DNA from: a candidate division WS6 bacterium GW2011_GWC2_36_7
GTDB taxonomy: Bacteria > Patescibacteriota > Dojkabacteria > SC72
Length of the DNA: 5,376 bases
Direction: 5' to 3'
NCBI GenBank assembly: GCA_000991805.1
Contig: LBSF01000042.1
Coordinates: 1-5,376, forward strand
Shown here piece after piece: positions 4,888 through 5,376 of the stretch. The notes under the pieces are model-generated. The model was not told the origin of the DNA. It searched no databases and was given only the letters and a program-made list of their open reading frames with translations. The translations under genes and the position numbers were made by a program. Position 1 is the stretch's first letter. Every line of letters begins with the position of its first letter.

Positions 4888-5376
4888 ATGGATACTATCT
4901 TCCCTATTGTCATGATGCTTCTCTTTGCTACTGCAGGTGTTCTGGTGGTTGGAGGGATAATATATCTTGTTACTCAGTTGGTGAAGAATAAAGATGCTAA
5001 AAATACCAAACCATTGAATATAACTGTAGGAATGCTTTTTAAGATATACCTCTATGTCATATCCTTTATCTCTCTCGCTGTATCAATTGTCGGTGGCACG
5101 ATGCTCATTAAAGCAGGTACTTCATATGCATTTGGAATTCCGTTTTCATACACCCTCTACTCTGCAACTGATACATATGTAGAAGAGATAAAAGATCCAG
5201 ATATGATTCAACCAGACTGTTATGAGGGAGAAACCATGACATTCGGAGACAAGGTCGTATGTTTTGATGAAGATACTAGAAAACAAGAGTTGATAACTGG
5301 GGCGACATTCTTTGTATCTATGCTAATGATTTTTGGTTTACATCAATTTGCGTTAAATAGATTAGAAAAGAAATCT
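4888..5376 (+). CDS. Membrane protein of unknown function, cut by right window edge
   Basis: The frame is open from ATG 4888-4890 to the last base, giving 163 residues so far. Three membrane segments are visible: about 5-31, 51-75 and 135-157. The basic stretch KNKDAKNTK (33-41) between the first two and RLEKK after the third favour cytoplasmic placement of both, which puts the 76-134 loop outside the cell. That loop is acidic and contains two cysteines (C111, C125) that could form a disulfide. The phrase LFKIYLYVISFISLAVSIVGG is loosely reminiscent of DUF5671-type membrane proteins common in CPR genomes, but I cannot confirm it. There is no Shine-Dalgarno site; the sequence before the start is an A-rich run (aaatacaaaacaaatcc). 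No function is assigned. Confidence 0.8.
   Translation, partial: MDTIFPIVMMLLFATAGVLVVGGIIYLVTQLVKNKDAKNTKPLNITVGMLFKIYLYVISFISLAVSIVGGTMLIKAGTSYAFGIPFSYTLYSATDTYVEEIKDPDMIQPDCYEGETMTFGDKVVCFDEDTRKQELITGATFFVSMLMIFGLHQFALNRLEKKS

Noticed and set aside
1..5376. Recoded UGA (SR1/Gracilibacteria code), CRISPR arrays, insertion sequences, defence or prophage genes
   Set aside because: All stops seen are TAA or TAG and no reading frame contains an in-frame TGA, as frequent UGA-Gly codons would require. No spaced direct repeats, transposase, integrase or phage genes are visible.

Overview
This AT-rich window looks like the chromosome of a small-genome bacterium, most plausibly Patescibacteria/CPR (a Dojkabacteria- or Microgenomates-like lineage). 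That placement is inference from compact gene packing, near-absence of Shine-Dalgarno sites, predicted start-proximal transcription starts, a cysteine-rich L28 and a short PDZ-less site-2 protease. Nothing in the window fixes the phylum. The five visible stops are TAA or TAG and no in-frame TGA occurs, so nothing suggests UGA recoding.

Minus-strand block (1-3718). Transcription runs right to left. rpmB (ribosomal protein L28) has a near-consensus promoter and its own intrinsic terminator. Directly beyond that terminator a second promoter drives a cell-elongation operon: mreB, mreC, mreD and a penicillin-binding protein 2 gene that runs off the left edge. MreB filaments, the MreC/MreD membrane partners and the PBP2 transpeptidase together direct lateral peptidoglycan synthesis, so a rod shape is expected.

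Plus-strand block (3750-5376). A compact M50 site-2 protease gene is divergent from rpmB and ends in a terminator hairpin that overlaps its stop codon. The next 286 bases (4377-4662) are not empty. A promoter predicts a start exactly at the base of a long hairpin-like RNA of about 140 nt with a closing stem, a central bubble, a small hairpin on the 3' side of the bubble and an apical stem: the architecture of 6S RNA. A second small hairpin with an anti-Shine-Dalgarno-like loop follows, then a promoter and the tRNA-Thr(UGU)/tRNA-Tyr(GUA) pair, spaced by only four bases. A membrane protein gene of unknown function runs off the right edge.

The most notable points are the unannotated 6S-like RNA and the repeated placement of promoter -10 boxes so close to start codons that the mRNAs should be leaderless or nearly so.
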